Positions 56,149 through 64,000 of a DNA stretch of 64,000 nucleotides are shown piece by piece (within the stretch, counting starts at the first letter, position 1; every line of letters begins with the position of its first letter). The notes beneath the pieces are model-generated. The model was not told the DNA's origin and ran no database searches. It saw nothing but the letters and a program-made list of their open reading frames with translations. This stretch comes from Streptomyces sp. Tue 6430 (GTDB lineage: Bacteria; Actinomycetota; Actinomycetes; Streptomycetales; Streptomycetaceae), in NCBI GenBank assembly GCA_021568835.1, contig JAKGSH010000001.1:434001-498000 (forward strand), in the 5' to 3' direction. Both the position numbers and the translations under genes were made by a program.

Positions 56149-57237
56149 TCAGGCTGTCTCGGCCGGTGAGCCGGGGGCGGGGTCGGGGTCGGGGACCGGT
56201 TCCGCTCCGGTCCCGGGGACGGGAGGCCTCGGCGGATCGAATCGGCGTAGGAGGTCCTCCGCGGTCTCGTGGCGGTTGTGCTGCTCGATGAGCTGCGAGA
56301 ACTGTCGGGCCAGCATCGCCCGCCGGTCGTCGTCCTCCGTGAAGCCCATGGCCTCGAAGAACCCCGACAGGTGGTCCGCAGCCGAGGGCTCACGGACCGG
56401 GAGATCGGCAGACTCCGTGCCGATGTCCGGCGTCCCGGGTCCTCCCGGCCGGTTCGGCAGCATCTCGAGCAGGCGCTCGGGGATGTCGGTGTCGTTGGCA
56501 GCGGAGGTCAGCTGTGCCAGCAAGGGGAGGTCGGCCACGGTCTTCGCCACGTGCTCGTCGTTCCTGGTGAGCCACCACACGACGGCGCTGCCGGTGTCCT
56601 TGAGGACGTCCTCGCCCAGATACTGGCGCTTGCTCTGCTCGTACTTGCGCTGGTGCTCCCAGACCGCCTCGTCCTTGCGTACGTCGGCGAGCCGGTCGAG
56701 ACGCTCCTGGTCCTCGTCGGGCAACGTGAGGCTGATGTCCTCCGCCATCGCCCGGAGGTGGCCCGTGGAATCCGGGCACATGCGGCTGAGGGCGCCACCG
56801 AGTTCGTGCTGAAGGAGCGAGGCGTGGCCGGGTTCCCGCTTCTCGGCAATCGCGCGGGCCCGGCTGAGGACCGCGTCGACGGCGAGGCCGGCCGGGTTGA
56901 CGACCGTGCCGCGCCCCGGACCGTCGGCGAAGCACCACCGTACGGTCGCTGAGAAGACGAAGTGGTAGTCGTCCCAGAGGCTCGGGAGCGCGACTCGGTT
57001 GACGCGGTACTCGGTTCGCTCCACCGGGGCAGCCGTGAGCTGCTCCTCGAAGCTGACCGGCACCGGGCCGCGGCGCTGCGAGGCCACCCGGAAGGTCACC
57101 GCGGGCAGCACGAGAAGAAGCGCGGCCAGCGCCGGCCAGGTCCAGCCGGGCCATCGCTGCACCAGGCCGACGATGGTCAGCAGCAGGCCGCACATAACAG
57201 TGAGGAACACGGTCGTCGTCTTGCGTGCGGTCGTCAT
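56149..57237 (-). CDS. SPFH-like membrane protein of the TIR operon
   Basis: 362 residues from ATG 57237, overlapping the NTPase stop (ATGA). Two N-terminal helices (TVFLTVMCGLLLTIVGLVQ; WTWPALAALLLVLPAVTFRV) form a hairpin. A band-7/SPFH-like part follows: DDYHFVFSATVRWCFADGPG, ALSRMCPDSTGHLRAMAEDI and a long charged helix (LDRLADVRKDEAVWEHQRKY). LKDTGSAVVWWLTRNDEHVA then leads to an acidic Pro-rich tail. SPFH proteins scaffold complexes at membranes. No close family was recognised, so the SPFH label is tentative. It probably anchors the NTPase/TIR machinery. Confidence 0.6.
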   Translation of the reverse strand: MTTARKTTTVFLTVMCGLLLTIVGLVQRWPGWTWPALAALLLVLPAVTFRVASQRRGPVPVSFEEQLTAAPVERTEYRVNRVALPSLWDDYHFVFSATVRWCFADGPGRGTVVNPAGLAVDAVLSRARAIAEKREPGHASLLQHELGGALSRMCPDSTGHLRAMAEDISLTLPDEDQERLDRLADVRKDEAVWEHQRKYEQSKRQYLGEDVLKDTGSAVVWWLTRNDEHVAKTVADLPLLAQLTSAANDTDIPERLLEMLPNRPGGPGTPDIGTESADLPVREPSAADHLSGFFEAMGFTEDDDRRAMLARQFSQLIEQHNRHETAEDLLRRFDPPRPPVPGTGAEPVPDPDPAPGSPAETA

Positions 57238-59250
57238 GATCGCCCCCTTCTGGCCGATGCCGACGGGGCGGCAGGACCGAGGTTCTGTGCCACGCCGATT
57301 TTGTGGAGCAACAGATCGGTCGTCTCGGTGGAGTGGACGCCGGCGCCCGGAGAAGTGAACTCCGCCTGGCGTGCGGACGCGTACAACGCGGCGAACGCCG
57401 CGCCCCGGTCCTCCCCGCATCGGTCTGCGGCAGCGACCAGCAGGTCGAGGAGGGCCTCCCCCCGGTCACCGGCGCCCTCGGCCGCCCAGTGCAGCCAGCT
57501 CTGTATCTCTGCCCGTGGTGCCACGCGTCGGCCTTCCGGCCGCGACACCGCGTGGGTCAGCACGGCACGCCAGCACGTGATCAGCGAGCGTCTCACCCCC
57601 TCCTCGTCGACCAGAGCGCGGGTGGTGACGGAGCGGTCCGTGAGCGGTGCCGGATCGCTGACGCGCAGAAAGATGACCAGGTCGAACGGTGCGAGGCCGC
57701 CGCGTGCCAGCCGGTCGAGCAGCCTTCGGCGCAGCCGTCGGCTCCCGGCCACCAGATCGCACAGGGCCTGTAGCGCATGGGCCGTGCCGCGCTCACGCCG
57801 GGCGAGATGGTGCAGCCGGATCAGGGCGTGGTCCGGATGGTCCAGCGCGAGGACGTCGGCACAGACCTGGACCAGCACCTGGGCGAACTCACCGGTCAGT
57901 CGGCGGTACGCGCACCACTGGTAGATCCGTTCGCGGAAGTCCCTGCCATGGGTGGGATCCGCGAGACCGCAGGTGAGCGCCTGGACCGCGGCCTCCGACC
58001 GGGCTCTGCCCGCTCCCTGCGCGCTCCACCGCTCGGCGAGCGCGGCGAGCGTGTCCGCCCGCCCGGTTCGCAGATACTCACCCGCCAGCCGGGCCACCAG
58101 GCCGTCGCGGACGTCCGGCACGAGATGCGGGTCGCTCGACTCGACGACCCGCGCGGCCCACGCGCCGAGGTGCGGCCGCAGGTCGGGCATGTGGTCCCAG
58201 AAGTGGGCGCGGACGGCGGAGTCGTAGTCCAGCTCGGTGAACCGCACGCGACCGTCCGGCCCGGAGCGGGCCGAGATCTCCGTCAGCCGCTGGGCGAGGT
58301 CCTTGCGCTGGAGGAGCGGAATCTCCTCCTCGGAGTGCCCGACCGTGCTCAGCAGAAGCGCGGCCGCCCGGTGGACGACGTCGGCGTGTGCGCCGTGGAG
58401 CATGGACACGGCTATCAGCAGGGCGCGTTGGGAGGCGGCGGGCAAAGCGGCTACACGGTCGGCGACTTCGGCCCGGCGCCCAGCGCGCGCACGTTTCGCG
58501 GCCGCGCACCACTCGGGGAATCCCTCGCCGGGCCCGGCCGTTTCGCGGGCACGGCGTATGCGGTCGGCGAAGTCGGCGATCTCCCGCATGGGTTTGTGTT
58601 CGCTCAGGAACTCGTCGACAGTGACGTCGTTCCGGAGGAACTGCTCGTACGGCACGCCGTGGGCGCGCAGGTGTCGTCTGAGAACTTCCATGGGGAAAGC
58701 CGGCGGTCCGATCTCGACACGGAAGTGCTGCAGGTCGGGATCGAGGGCCCCTTCGTGCGGCATGACGACGACGAGATGGGCCCGCCGTTCGCGCACCGTC
58801 TGGCGCAGGGCGGGAGGCCGCCCCGGGCCGCATGCCACGGACCGGCCTCCGCGGTGGACAGGTCGAGCAGCAGCCGGTCGCCCGGGTCGACGAAAGCCGG
58901 GTCGTCGTACAGCGGCAGCTCGTCCCGCTCGGCGGGCAGGAGTTCGCGGAAGGCACCGTCGGGACGGTGGTGTTCGCGCAACAGCACGCGAGCCGTGGCC
59001 GAGCGACCGCTGCCGGGAGCACCGTCGAGGATGACGGTGCCCGTCTCCTCGAGCGTGTCGCGTGCCCTTCCCATGTTGACCGGAGCGACTAAAACCCTCC
59101 GGGTCCAGCGCAGTTGGTCATCGGGAAGCTGCCGGAAGACCGGCTTTCGGGTTCATGGGCAGCGGAGCCGAGGTTGACGTAGATGTGGCCGTCGCCCGTG
59201 TGCGTGACGCCCCGCGTGCTCTCGACCCGGGTGGTGTGTTCTGTGCTCAC
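57234..59250 (-). CDS. P-loop NTPase of the TIR operon (two frame breaks)
   Basis: Starts at GTG 59250, overlapping the TIR stop (GTGA). The start resembles a repeat tail (VTHTGDGHIYVNLGSAAHEP), then LRWTRRVLVAPVNMGRARDT leads to Walker A DGAPGSGRSATARVLLREH and Walker B PGDRLLLDLSTAE. About 450 further residues are helical with no named domain (LPAASQRALLIAVSMLHGAH, EEIPLLQRKDLAQRLTEISA, HFWDHMPDLRPHLGAWAARV). It resembles a STAND-like or AAA-type signalling ATPase with a helical sensor region. Breaks near 59125 and 58825 each fit one missing base; the second is CCCGGCCC read as CCCGCCC. It is probably the sensor or switch that controls the TIR protein. Confidence 0.65.
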
Positions 59251-60005
59251 CGTCGGTCGTCCTGGGGCCGCTCCGGCTCCCCGAACCGCTGGTGGACGTC
59301 CCCGTGGTGGTCGCCCTCGGTGTACGTCGTCCCGGTGCCCGAGATGTAGCGGTCGCCCGACACATGGCGTGAGTTGTTGTAGATGCTGCCGCTGCCCGTG
59401 TGGACCGTGCCGTGGGAGTTCTTCACGATCGTGCCGCCGACGTCACCGCTGAAGTCACCCGCCTGGACGGACGTTCCGCTCACGTCTCCGATCGAGTTGT
59501 GCACGGTGGTCGACGCCGGGGACGGCTCGCCGGGCTCGCTCAGGTCCCGCAGCTCGGGAACCAGCTCGGTGACCAGATCACCGATACGCCGGACGCCGCC
59601 CTCGGTGTCGTGGGTGCTGTCGAACGGTACGGACTGCAGATCGGCGAGCCGCGCCAGCTCCGGGGGCAGGGCCGCTTTGCTCAGTCGGCCGGTCTTGCGG
59701 CCGTCCAGTACGGGAACGACGATGAGCCCGCACTCGAACGCGGCCTCGATCTCCTTGCGCACCCAGTCGTCGGGATCCTGCAGCCGACTGCGGAAGTTCG
59801 TCCAGTCCGGTCCTACGACGGCCAGCAGCACGGAGCTGTGGCGTAACGCGGTCAGGAGAACCTCGGGGTAGGCGTCCCCTGGGGTGATGGACCTGGACGC
59901 GCGGAAGACGCGGTCCTGGCCGAAGCGACGTGACAGCTCCTGGTCGAGGAGGGCCGCGGTCCGCTCGCCGTCGCCGGTGCGGTAGTTGATGAACACGTGG
60001 GGCAT
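59247..60005 (-). CDS. TIR-domain protein with beta-repeat tail
   Basis: 252 residues from ATG 60005 (GAAGGAG upstream). Residues 1-140 are a TIR domain: MPHVFINYRTGDGERTAALL, FGQDRVFRASRSITPGDAYP, LLAVVGPDWTNF and DDWVRKEIEAAFECGLIVVP. Glu85 in WVRKE occupies the position of the catalytic Glu of NAD-cleaving TIR enzymes. The tail from ~170 (TVHNSIGDVSGTSVQAGDFS, GTIVKNSHGTVHTGSGSIYN, HVSGDRYISGTG) is a run of short Gly/Asn/Thr-rich strands like a small beta-solenoid. It lies 13 bases after the regulator gene and is coupled to the NTPase. Induced NAD depletion in infected cells is the likely output; this is inference from other TIR defence systems. Confidence 0.8.
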   Translation of the reverse strand: MPHVFINYRTGDGERTAALLDQELSRRFGQDRVFRASRSITPGDAYPEVLLTALRHSSVLLAVVGPDWTNFRSRLQDPDDWVRKEIEAAFECGLIVVPVLDGRKTGRLSKAALPPELARLADLQSVPFDSTHDTEGGVRRIGDLVTELVPELRDLSEPGEPSPASTTVHNSIGDVSGTSVQAGDFSGDVGGTIVKNSHGTVHTGSGSIYNNSRHVSGDRYISGTGTTYTEGDHHGDVHQRFGEPERPQDDRR

Positions 60006-60018
60006 GCCAGTGACTCCT

Positions 60019-61311
60019 TCAGATGGTGGACGGGCGCGACAACGTGCCGAGTCGCGGTCCCAGCCGGCGTACGGAGGAATGGTTCGCATGGCGCGCCAGG
60101 GCGCGGGCGAGCCGTCTCAGGTCGGTCGTGACCGTGGCGGAACCCACGGCCTCCACTCCGTCGAGCAGGGGCGCCGCCAGGTCGCAGGCGTGGTCGATCT
60201 CGCCGGCCGACGCGTAGGCGAGTGCGCGGCGGACGCCGTACCTGACCTGGGTGCGAACCGCGTCCTCGCCGACCAGGGCGAGTTGTCGGTCCAGTTCCTC
60301 GCTCGCCTCCTGCGGCTGTCCGAGATCGACCAGGCACCAGCCGGTGACCATGCCGACCGGATCGGGAAGGTGCATGGTGCCGATCACCGGCTCGTCGGTC
60401 CCTTCGTCCTGGAGAGAAAGAAGCGCACGCGCGCGGTCCAGCGCGTCCAGACAAGCCCGGCGGTCACCCGCCAGGGCGTGGCCCTGGGCTTCGCGCTGTG
60501 CAGCGAGCCCGCGTATCCGCGGGGGCAGGGCCCTGCTCTGCGCGCGACGGGCCAGAGCGACTGTCTGCTCGGCGTCGTCCCGGTACAGCGTGATCAGGGC
60601 CCGGCGGACCAGCGCGTAACCCGCCAGTGCCCGGTCGCCGCCAGCGGCCGCCAGATCGACCGCGCGCTGCGTCCACCACAGAGCCGCCCGCTCGTCCCCG
60701 GTCTCCTGCACCAGCCAGCCGACGTATTCGGCGTACCGGGACCCAAGGGCCAGCAGGTGGCGACGGGTGCCGCTGTCACAGTGGGCGGACAGTTCCCGCA
60801 GGGTGTGGGTCTGTGCGATCAGAACGGGCAGGAGTAGACCGGGCGCCACCGTCTGGCCGAGTCTGCGGTAGTGGGTGAACAGCGAGCGGGAGGCTTCCAC
60901 CATGTCCGCGCCCGCGGCCGGCGAGGCCGGGCCCGCGCTGTCGGACCGCCACGCCATCAGCGAAGCGGCACCGGCGCCTATGGCATCCCGTCGACTCAAG
61001 GGCTGGAAGGTGTTCGGGCCGTCCGGCGACAACTGCATGATCCAGTCCTCCTCGTGGACAAAGCCCGGCGCCGGATCGACGGGCGGGTCGGTGGTCTCTG
61101 GTGCGAGCAGGGACAGCAGGGCCCCGCCGGCCCCGAGGGCGGCGTCACACAGGCGGGCGAGATCACGGCTGGGGGCCTTCAGGCCCCGCTCCACCTTGCT
61201 CAACTGCGCCTTGCTGTAGTGCACGGAGCCGGACAGGGCGGTGAGGCTGAGCCCTGCTTCCAGACGCCGCTTCCTCAACTCCTCGCCGAACCCGGTGGAC
61301 GGCTGTGGCAC
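60019..61311 (-). CDS. XRE-type regulator with TPR-like sensor domain, first gene of the TIR operon
   Basis: 430 residues from GTG 61311, chosen for the strong GGAGG six bases upstream; an upstream in-frame ATG at 61425 would add 38 residues. The helix-turn-helix is FGEELRKRRLEAGLSLTALS, SKAQLSKVERGLKAPSRDLA. From ~150 on, helical repeats (RRHLLALGSRYAEYVGWLVQ, ALAGYALVRRALITLYRDDA, LAYASAGEIDHACDLAAPLL) form a TPR-like solenoid. Such Streptomyces proteins are usually regulators that bind a signal through the repeats. A gap of 13 bases to the TIR gene makes cotranscription nearly certain, so it may gate expression or serve as infection sensor. Confidence 0.82.
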   Translation of the reverse strand: MPQPSTGFGEELRKRRLEAGLSLTALSGSVHYSKAQLSKVERGLKAPSRDLARLCDAALGAGGALLSLLAPETTDPPVDPAPGFVHEEDWIMQLSPDGPNTFQPLSRRDAIGAGAASLMAWRSDSAGPASPAAGADMVEASRSLFTHYRRLGQTVAPGLLLPVLIAQTHTLRELSAHCDSGTRRHLLALGSRYAEYVGWLVQETGDERAALWWTQRAVDLAAAGGDRALAGYALVRRALITLYRDDAEQTVALARRAQSRALPPRIRGLAAQREAQGHALAGDRRACLDALDRARALLSLQDEGTDEPVIGTMHLPDPVGMVTGWCLVDLGQPQEASEELDRQLALVGEDAVRTQVRYGVRRALAYASAGEIDHACDLAAPLLDGVEAVGSATVTTDLRRLARALARHANHSSVRRLGPRLGTLSRPSTI

Positions 61312-61466
61312 GGAAACCTCCAACCCCTCCCGCCATCGGCCGAGTCGGCGCTGCACGTAGCGTGCGGCAGTCTGGCCGGGGCGGACAAGACGATCGATGC
61401 TGTTTCCCGTTTCCTTCTCCGACATGGGAACGCGACATGCGCGGCAGGGAGGACCGGAGAAACGGA

Positions 61467-61730
61467 CTATCTGGAAGTCGTGCCGAAAAGGGAGGCGATC
61501 GTGCGCTCGACCACCCACCGGATGACGTCCAGGCCACTGCCGTGGTCCTCGCCACGCTCGACGATCACCGGTGTGATGCCGAGAGCCCGCACAAGACGGC
61601 GGTACTTGTCATGGTCGCAGCCGCGGTCCGCGAGCAGGGCATCAGGCCGTCGGCGCGGGCGGCCGACCGGTCCCGCTATCCGCGGGATGCCCTGACCGTC
61701 GCCCGCCGGGTGCCCTCTCGTCCACTGCGC
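61467..61730 (-). pseudogene. IS5-family transposase C-terminal remnant
   Basis: The frame reads RRRPDALLADRGCDHDKYRR, LVRALGITPVIVERGEDHGS and LDVIRWVVERTIASLFGTTSR. This is the second Asp (LLADRGCDHDKYR) to final Glu (RWVVERTIASL) region of Streptomyces IS5-type transposases. The N-terminal half and the end are missing. It lies directly upstream of the TIR operon. Confidence 0.7.
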
Positions 61731-62020
61731 CGGCGCCATGAGCCTCCTCGGGACCGTCGTCATTCCCGACGCCGAGACGGAAGCCGCAGCCGATTCCATC
61801 GCGGCGGTCCTCCGCGTGACCTGCTGTGCCACGATCACCCGCGCCCGCGAGCGGGGCTGGTCCTAGGTCGGCAGGGCAGCTGGTTGCTACGCCACCTGGG
61901 GTTGTACGGGTAGGCCATGATGAACGTCCGAGAAAGGGGCGGGCGGCGCCCGACCCGTACATACGGCAGGGGAGCTCCGTTTCCGCCATGCCGCCGCCTC
62001 CCGGCAGCGATACTGGATGC
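61731..62020. other. Intergenic region before the AbiE-type pair
   Basis: 290 bases. A short rightward reading from ATG 61738 (MSLLGTVVIPDAETEAAADS, 42 residues) has no recognised relatives and no ribosome site. The promoter of the AbiE-type pair should lie here. Confidence 0.35.
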
Positions 62021-62383
62021 ATGGACTCGACGATCACCGCCCCCCGCGCCGAGGTGCTGCGGGACCGCTACCGCAGCCGGCTGCCTGAGCGCTTGCAGGA
62101 GCTGGCCGGCCCCGTCGAGGGCGATGTGGACCTGCCGCTCCACATCGTCTGGTCCGGGCGGACGAGCTACAGCCTGGACCGTCCGAAGTCCCGCATGACG
62201 CTCTACCGGACCGTCCTCGCCGAAGGACTCCGTGAGGACCTGGTGGCCCTCCTGCACCACCGGCTGCTCATCGACCAGTGGCCCGTGCTGCGGCGCTTGA
62301 TCAGCCCCTACATCCGCGAGGTCTGGGAGGACGCCTTCCCCGAGCTGCTCCGCACCGCTCCGGCCGACACGGCCGCCGCGTGA
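62021..62383 (+). CDS. Putative antitoxin/partner of the AbiEii-type toxin
   Basis: 120 residues from ATG 62021. The protein is helical (AEVLRDRYRSRLPERLQELA, IVWSGRTSYSLDRPKSRMTL, YRTVLAEGLREDLVALLHHR) and has no clear helix-turn-helix. Its stop overlaps the start of the nucleotidyltransferase gene as GTGA. Genes of this size and position often precede AbiEii-like toxins in Streptomyces and are taken as their antitoxin or regulator; assignment is by context. Confidence 0.55.
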   Translation: MDSTITAPRAEVLRDRYRSRLPERLQELAGPVEGDVDLPLHIVWSGRTSYSLDRPKSRMTLYRTVLAEGLREDLVALLHHRLLIDQWPVLRRLISPYIREVWEDAFPELLRTAPADTAAA

Positions 62384-63038
62384 AGCTCACTCCGCTCCAC
62401 GAGCGTCTCCTCGCCGACATCCTTGACATCGGCTCCCCCTACCCTCTGGTCCTCACCGGCGGATACGCCGTGCAGGCCCACGGCCTGGTCGAACGCTTCA
62501 GCCGCGACCTCGACGTCGCCACCGAGAACCCCACTCCGATGCAGGGATCGTCGCCTCACTCACAGCAGGTCTCAGCGCGCGCGGATGGCGGACCACGCAC
62601 GTCCAGACCGATCCGCTCAGCGGCCGGTTCCTCGTCACCGATCCGGACACCGGCGAGGAGTGCGAGGCCGACGTCCTCAAGGAGGCGTTCTGGGCCCCTC
62701 CCGCCCAGACCCCCTACGGCCCTGTTCTTTACCTCGACGACGTGATCGGCACCAAGGTCCGTGCCCTCGCCGACCGCGGCACCGTCCGCGACCTCATCGA
62801 CGTCCAGGCTGCCTCCCGCCACCGCTCCACCGCCGACCTCGAATCCCTGGGCCGCCGTCGTGCCCACGACGAGTTCAGCCTCGAAGACCTCCGGGACAGG
62901 CTCATCGGCGCGGAGTGGTACGAGGATGAGGACTACACCGCGTACGGGCTGACCTCCCGCCAGATCGACGAACTCAAGGCGTGGGCACTGGAGTGGGCGG
63001 AGGATCTGGGTGCGCGGATCCATGACGAGAACGCCTGA
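62380..63038 (+). CDS. AbiEii/AbiGii-type nucleotidyltransferase toxin (one frame break)
   Basis: GTG 62380 overlaps the preceding stop. The DNA-polymerase-beta-like nucleotidyltransferase start is clear: PYPLVLTGGYAVQAHGLVER with FSRDLDVATE holding the paired acidic residues. After a break near 62545 the other frame gives LSGRFLVTDPDTGEECEADV, YGPVLYLDDVIGTKVRALAD, GTVRDLIDVQAASRHRSTAD and an acidic helical end. The KVRALADRGTVRDLIDV block is diagnostic of AbiEii proteins, which modify tRNA or other targets and stop growth in phage abortive infection. The pair lies beside the TIR operon, so this end of the window looks like a defence island. Confidence 0.8.
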
Positions 63039-63184
63039 GAGGCGGTCACGCGTCCATCCCCTCTACCGCCGTTGCGACGAGAGGACGCGGTGTAGCCGGC
63101 AGGTTCCAACCCGGACCCGTCCACGGTGGCGGCTGCTGTGCACGGCGGACGTGCACAGCAGCCGAGCGATACCCCGCAGTGGAT

Positions 63185-63466
63185 TCACGGCGAAACCGGG
63201 CTGCGGTAACGGTCGAACACCGCGTCCCGCTCCCAGGTCCAGTCCGGGTCCCGACGGTGGAACTCGGTAACGGCCAGCTCGAAGAATTGGTCGGAAGGCT
63301 TCCGGCTGGATCCATTGACCACCAGCGCTGACAGCATCGGCTCGGGACCGGTGCTGTCCCGGCGGCAGACGTCTGGTGGAACTTCGTTCCGGCCTGCGAA
63401 GACTGCAATCGCTGGAAGAAAGGCTGTACCGCGCGGCGCTGGGTGGCCGACATGGATCTCCGTCAC
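63185..63466 (-). pseudogene. Fragment of a hypothetical protein
   Basis: The frame reads PMLSALVVNGSSRKPSDQFF, ELAVTEFHRRDPDWTWERDA and VFDRYRSPVSP. The pattern LLSALVVN-GFF-LA-VF is shared by the C-terminal part of hypothetical Streptomyces proteins that I remember only vaguely, without known function. No convincing start or N-terminal part is present, so it is probably truncated. Confidence 0.4.
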
Positions 63467-63688
63467 AGGTATCCGGAGGCAGACTTCGCACCGGATTTGC
63501 CGACCGTCTCTTCACGGGAAGGACAAGGAGCCGATACGCGCCGACACGGAATTCCGCAACGTGCTGGAAAGAAGTCCTGCGGTGCATGCGATGCCCCCCG
63601 CGCCTCCGCGGAAGCCCTCGCTGTGACGCGGGCCCGCGAGCATGATGATCCCGCTGGGGCGAGGGCGCGGAAACAGGAACGGTCTGGG

Positions 63689-64000
63689 TCAGCGGGCGTT
63701 GCTCCAGCCGCCTGTGCTGGAGTACGAGTCGAGCAGGTCCACCACGAAGACCAGGGTCGAGCCCGCCGGGATCAACGGCGAGGGCGACTGGTTGCCGTAG
63801 CCGAGACGCGGGGGAACGACGATCTCGCGCCGACCGCCGACCTTCATCCCTCTCAGCCCCCGGTCCCAGCCCTTGATGACCCTGCCGCTGCCCAGGGCGA
63901 ACTTGAACGGCTGGTCACGGTCCCAGGATGAGTCGAACTCCTTCCCGGTCTCGAAGGTCACCCCGACGTAGTGGACCCTGACCACCGTGCCCGGCTTCAC
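63689..64000 (-). CDS. FKBP-type peptidyl-prolyl cis-trans isomerase (partial)
   Basis: The last 103 residues are present; the start lies beyond the right edge. The FKBP fold is clear: GTVVRVHYVGVTFETGKEFD, SSWDRDQPFKFALGSGRVIK, GWDRGLRGMKVGGRREIVVP, PPRLGYGNQSPSPLIPAGST and LVFVVDLLDSYSS. The pocket residues (Tyr in HYVG, Asp/Phe, Trp in GWD, Tyr in LGYG, Phe in VFVVDLL) are all kept, so the enzyme should be active in prolyl isomerisation during protein folding. Confidence 0.92.
   Translation of the reverse strand: MKPGTVVRVHYVGVTFETGKEFDSSWDRDQPFKFALGSGRVIKGWDRGLRGMKVGGRREIVVPPRLGYGNQSPSPLIPAGSTLVFVVDLLDSYSSTGGWSNAR

Overview
The window is about 64 kb of very GC-rich DNA with the codon use and gene families of a Streptomyces chromosome: a PspA/HtpX stress operon, LacI/IclR and OmpR-type regulators, glycoside utilisation genes, DUF2933/SHOCT small membrane proteins, and many TTG/GTG starts with GTGA or ATGA overlaps. 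It reads like an accessory or arm-type region made of modules separated by broken genes and IS remnants. No tRNA, rRNA or CRISPR array was seen.

Layout. (1) 1-2741: sulfide/persulfide detoxification: a persulfide dioxygenase-rhodanese (runs off the left edge), a sulfide:quinone reductase and a rhodanese, with CstR/CsoR-type TACCC-n-GGGTA operators. (2) 2698-3617: scraps of a histidine kinase and an orphan RHS C-terminal module. (3) 3847-15692: a compact cluster with two FOXRED2-like flavoproteins, an adenylate-forming ligase, a cation/proton antiporter, a P450, an FMN 2-hydroxyacid dehydrogenase, an aromatic amino acid ammonia-lyase and a two-component system. Both transcription-unit heads carry the same palindrome, AATCTCAGAG-nn-CTCTGA, at the same distance from the start codon. 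(4) 16026-17233: an IclR regulator and a truncated phthalate-dioxygenase-type reductase. (5) 17230-27009: a rhamnoside locus with LacI regulator, ABC importer, GH78 alpha-L-rhamnosidase and GH3 beta-glucosidase. (6) 27251-31300: aldo-keto reductase, GH10 xylanase between inverted copies of a 104-bp IS end, and IS remnants. (7) 31685-40377: copper/envelope-stress region with cupredoxins, small membrane proteins, a chimeric pseudogene, the pspA-pspAA-htpX-pspAB operon, a general stress protein and an unusual CPD-type heavy-metal P-type ATPase. (8) 40378-41811: debris, including the first ten codons of panD and transposase fragments. (9) 41982-53778: a polymorphic toxin locus: LamG/DNRLRE secreted protein, a 2335-residue RHS protein with Hint domain and a barnase-like RNase tip, then a barstar-type immunity protein. 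(10) 53800-55619: tyrosine integrase remnant cut by an IS3 element. (11) 55664-61311: a tightly coupled operon encoding an XRE regulator, a TIR protein, a P-loop NTPase, an SPFH-like membrane protein and a small protein that shares the TIR protein's repeat tail. This is the best candidate for an undescribed defence system. (12) 62021-63038: an AbiE-type toxin-antitoxin pair. An FKBP-type isomerase runs off the right edge.

Many otherwise well-conserved genes carry single-base frame breaks. At nearly every one that was inspected, one G or C is missing from a GC run (for example CCCGGCCC read as CCCGCCC). These are most simply read as sequencing or assembly errors and not as mass pseudogenisation. 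Such genes are annotated over their whole span with the breaks noted. True truncations (histidine kinase, RHS module, reductase, cupredoxin, ICMT/ABC chimera, integrase, transposases) are listed as pseudogenes.
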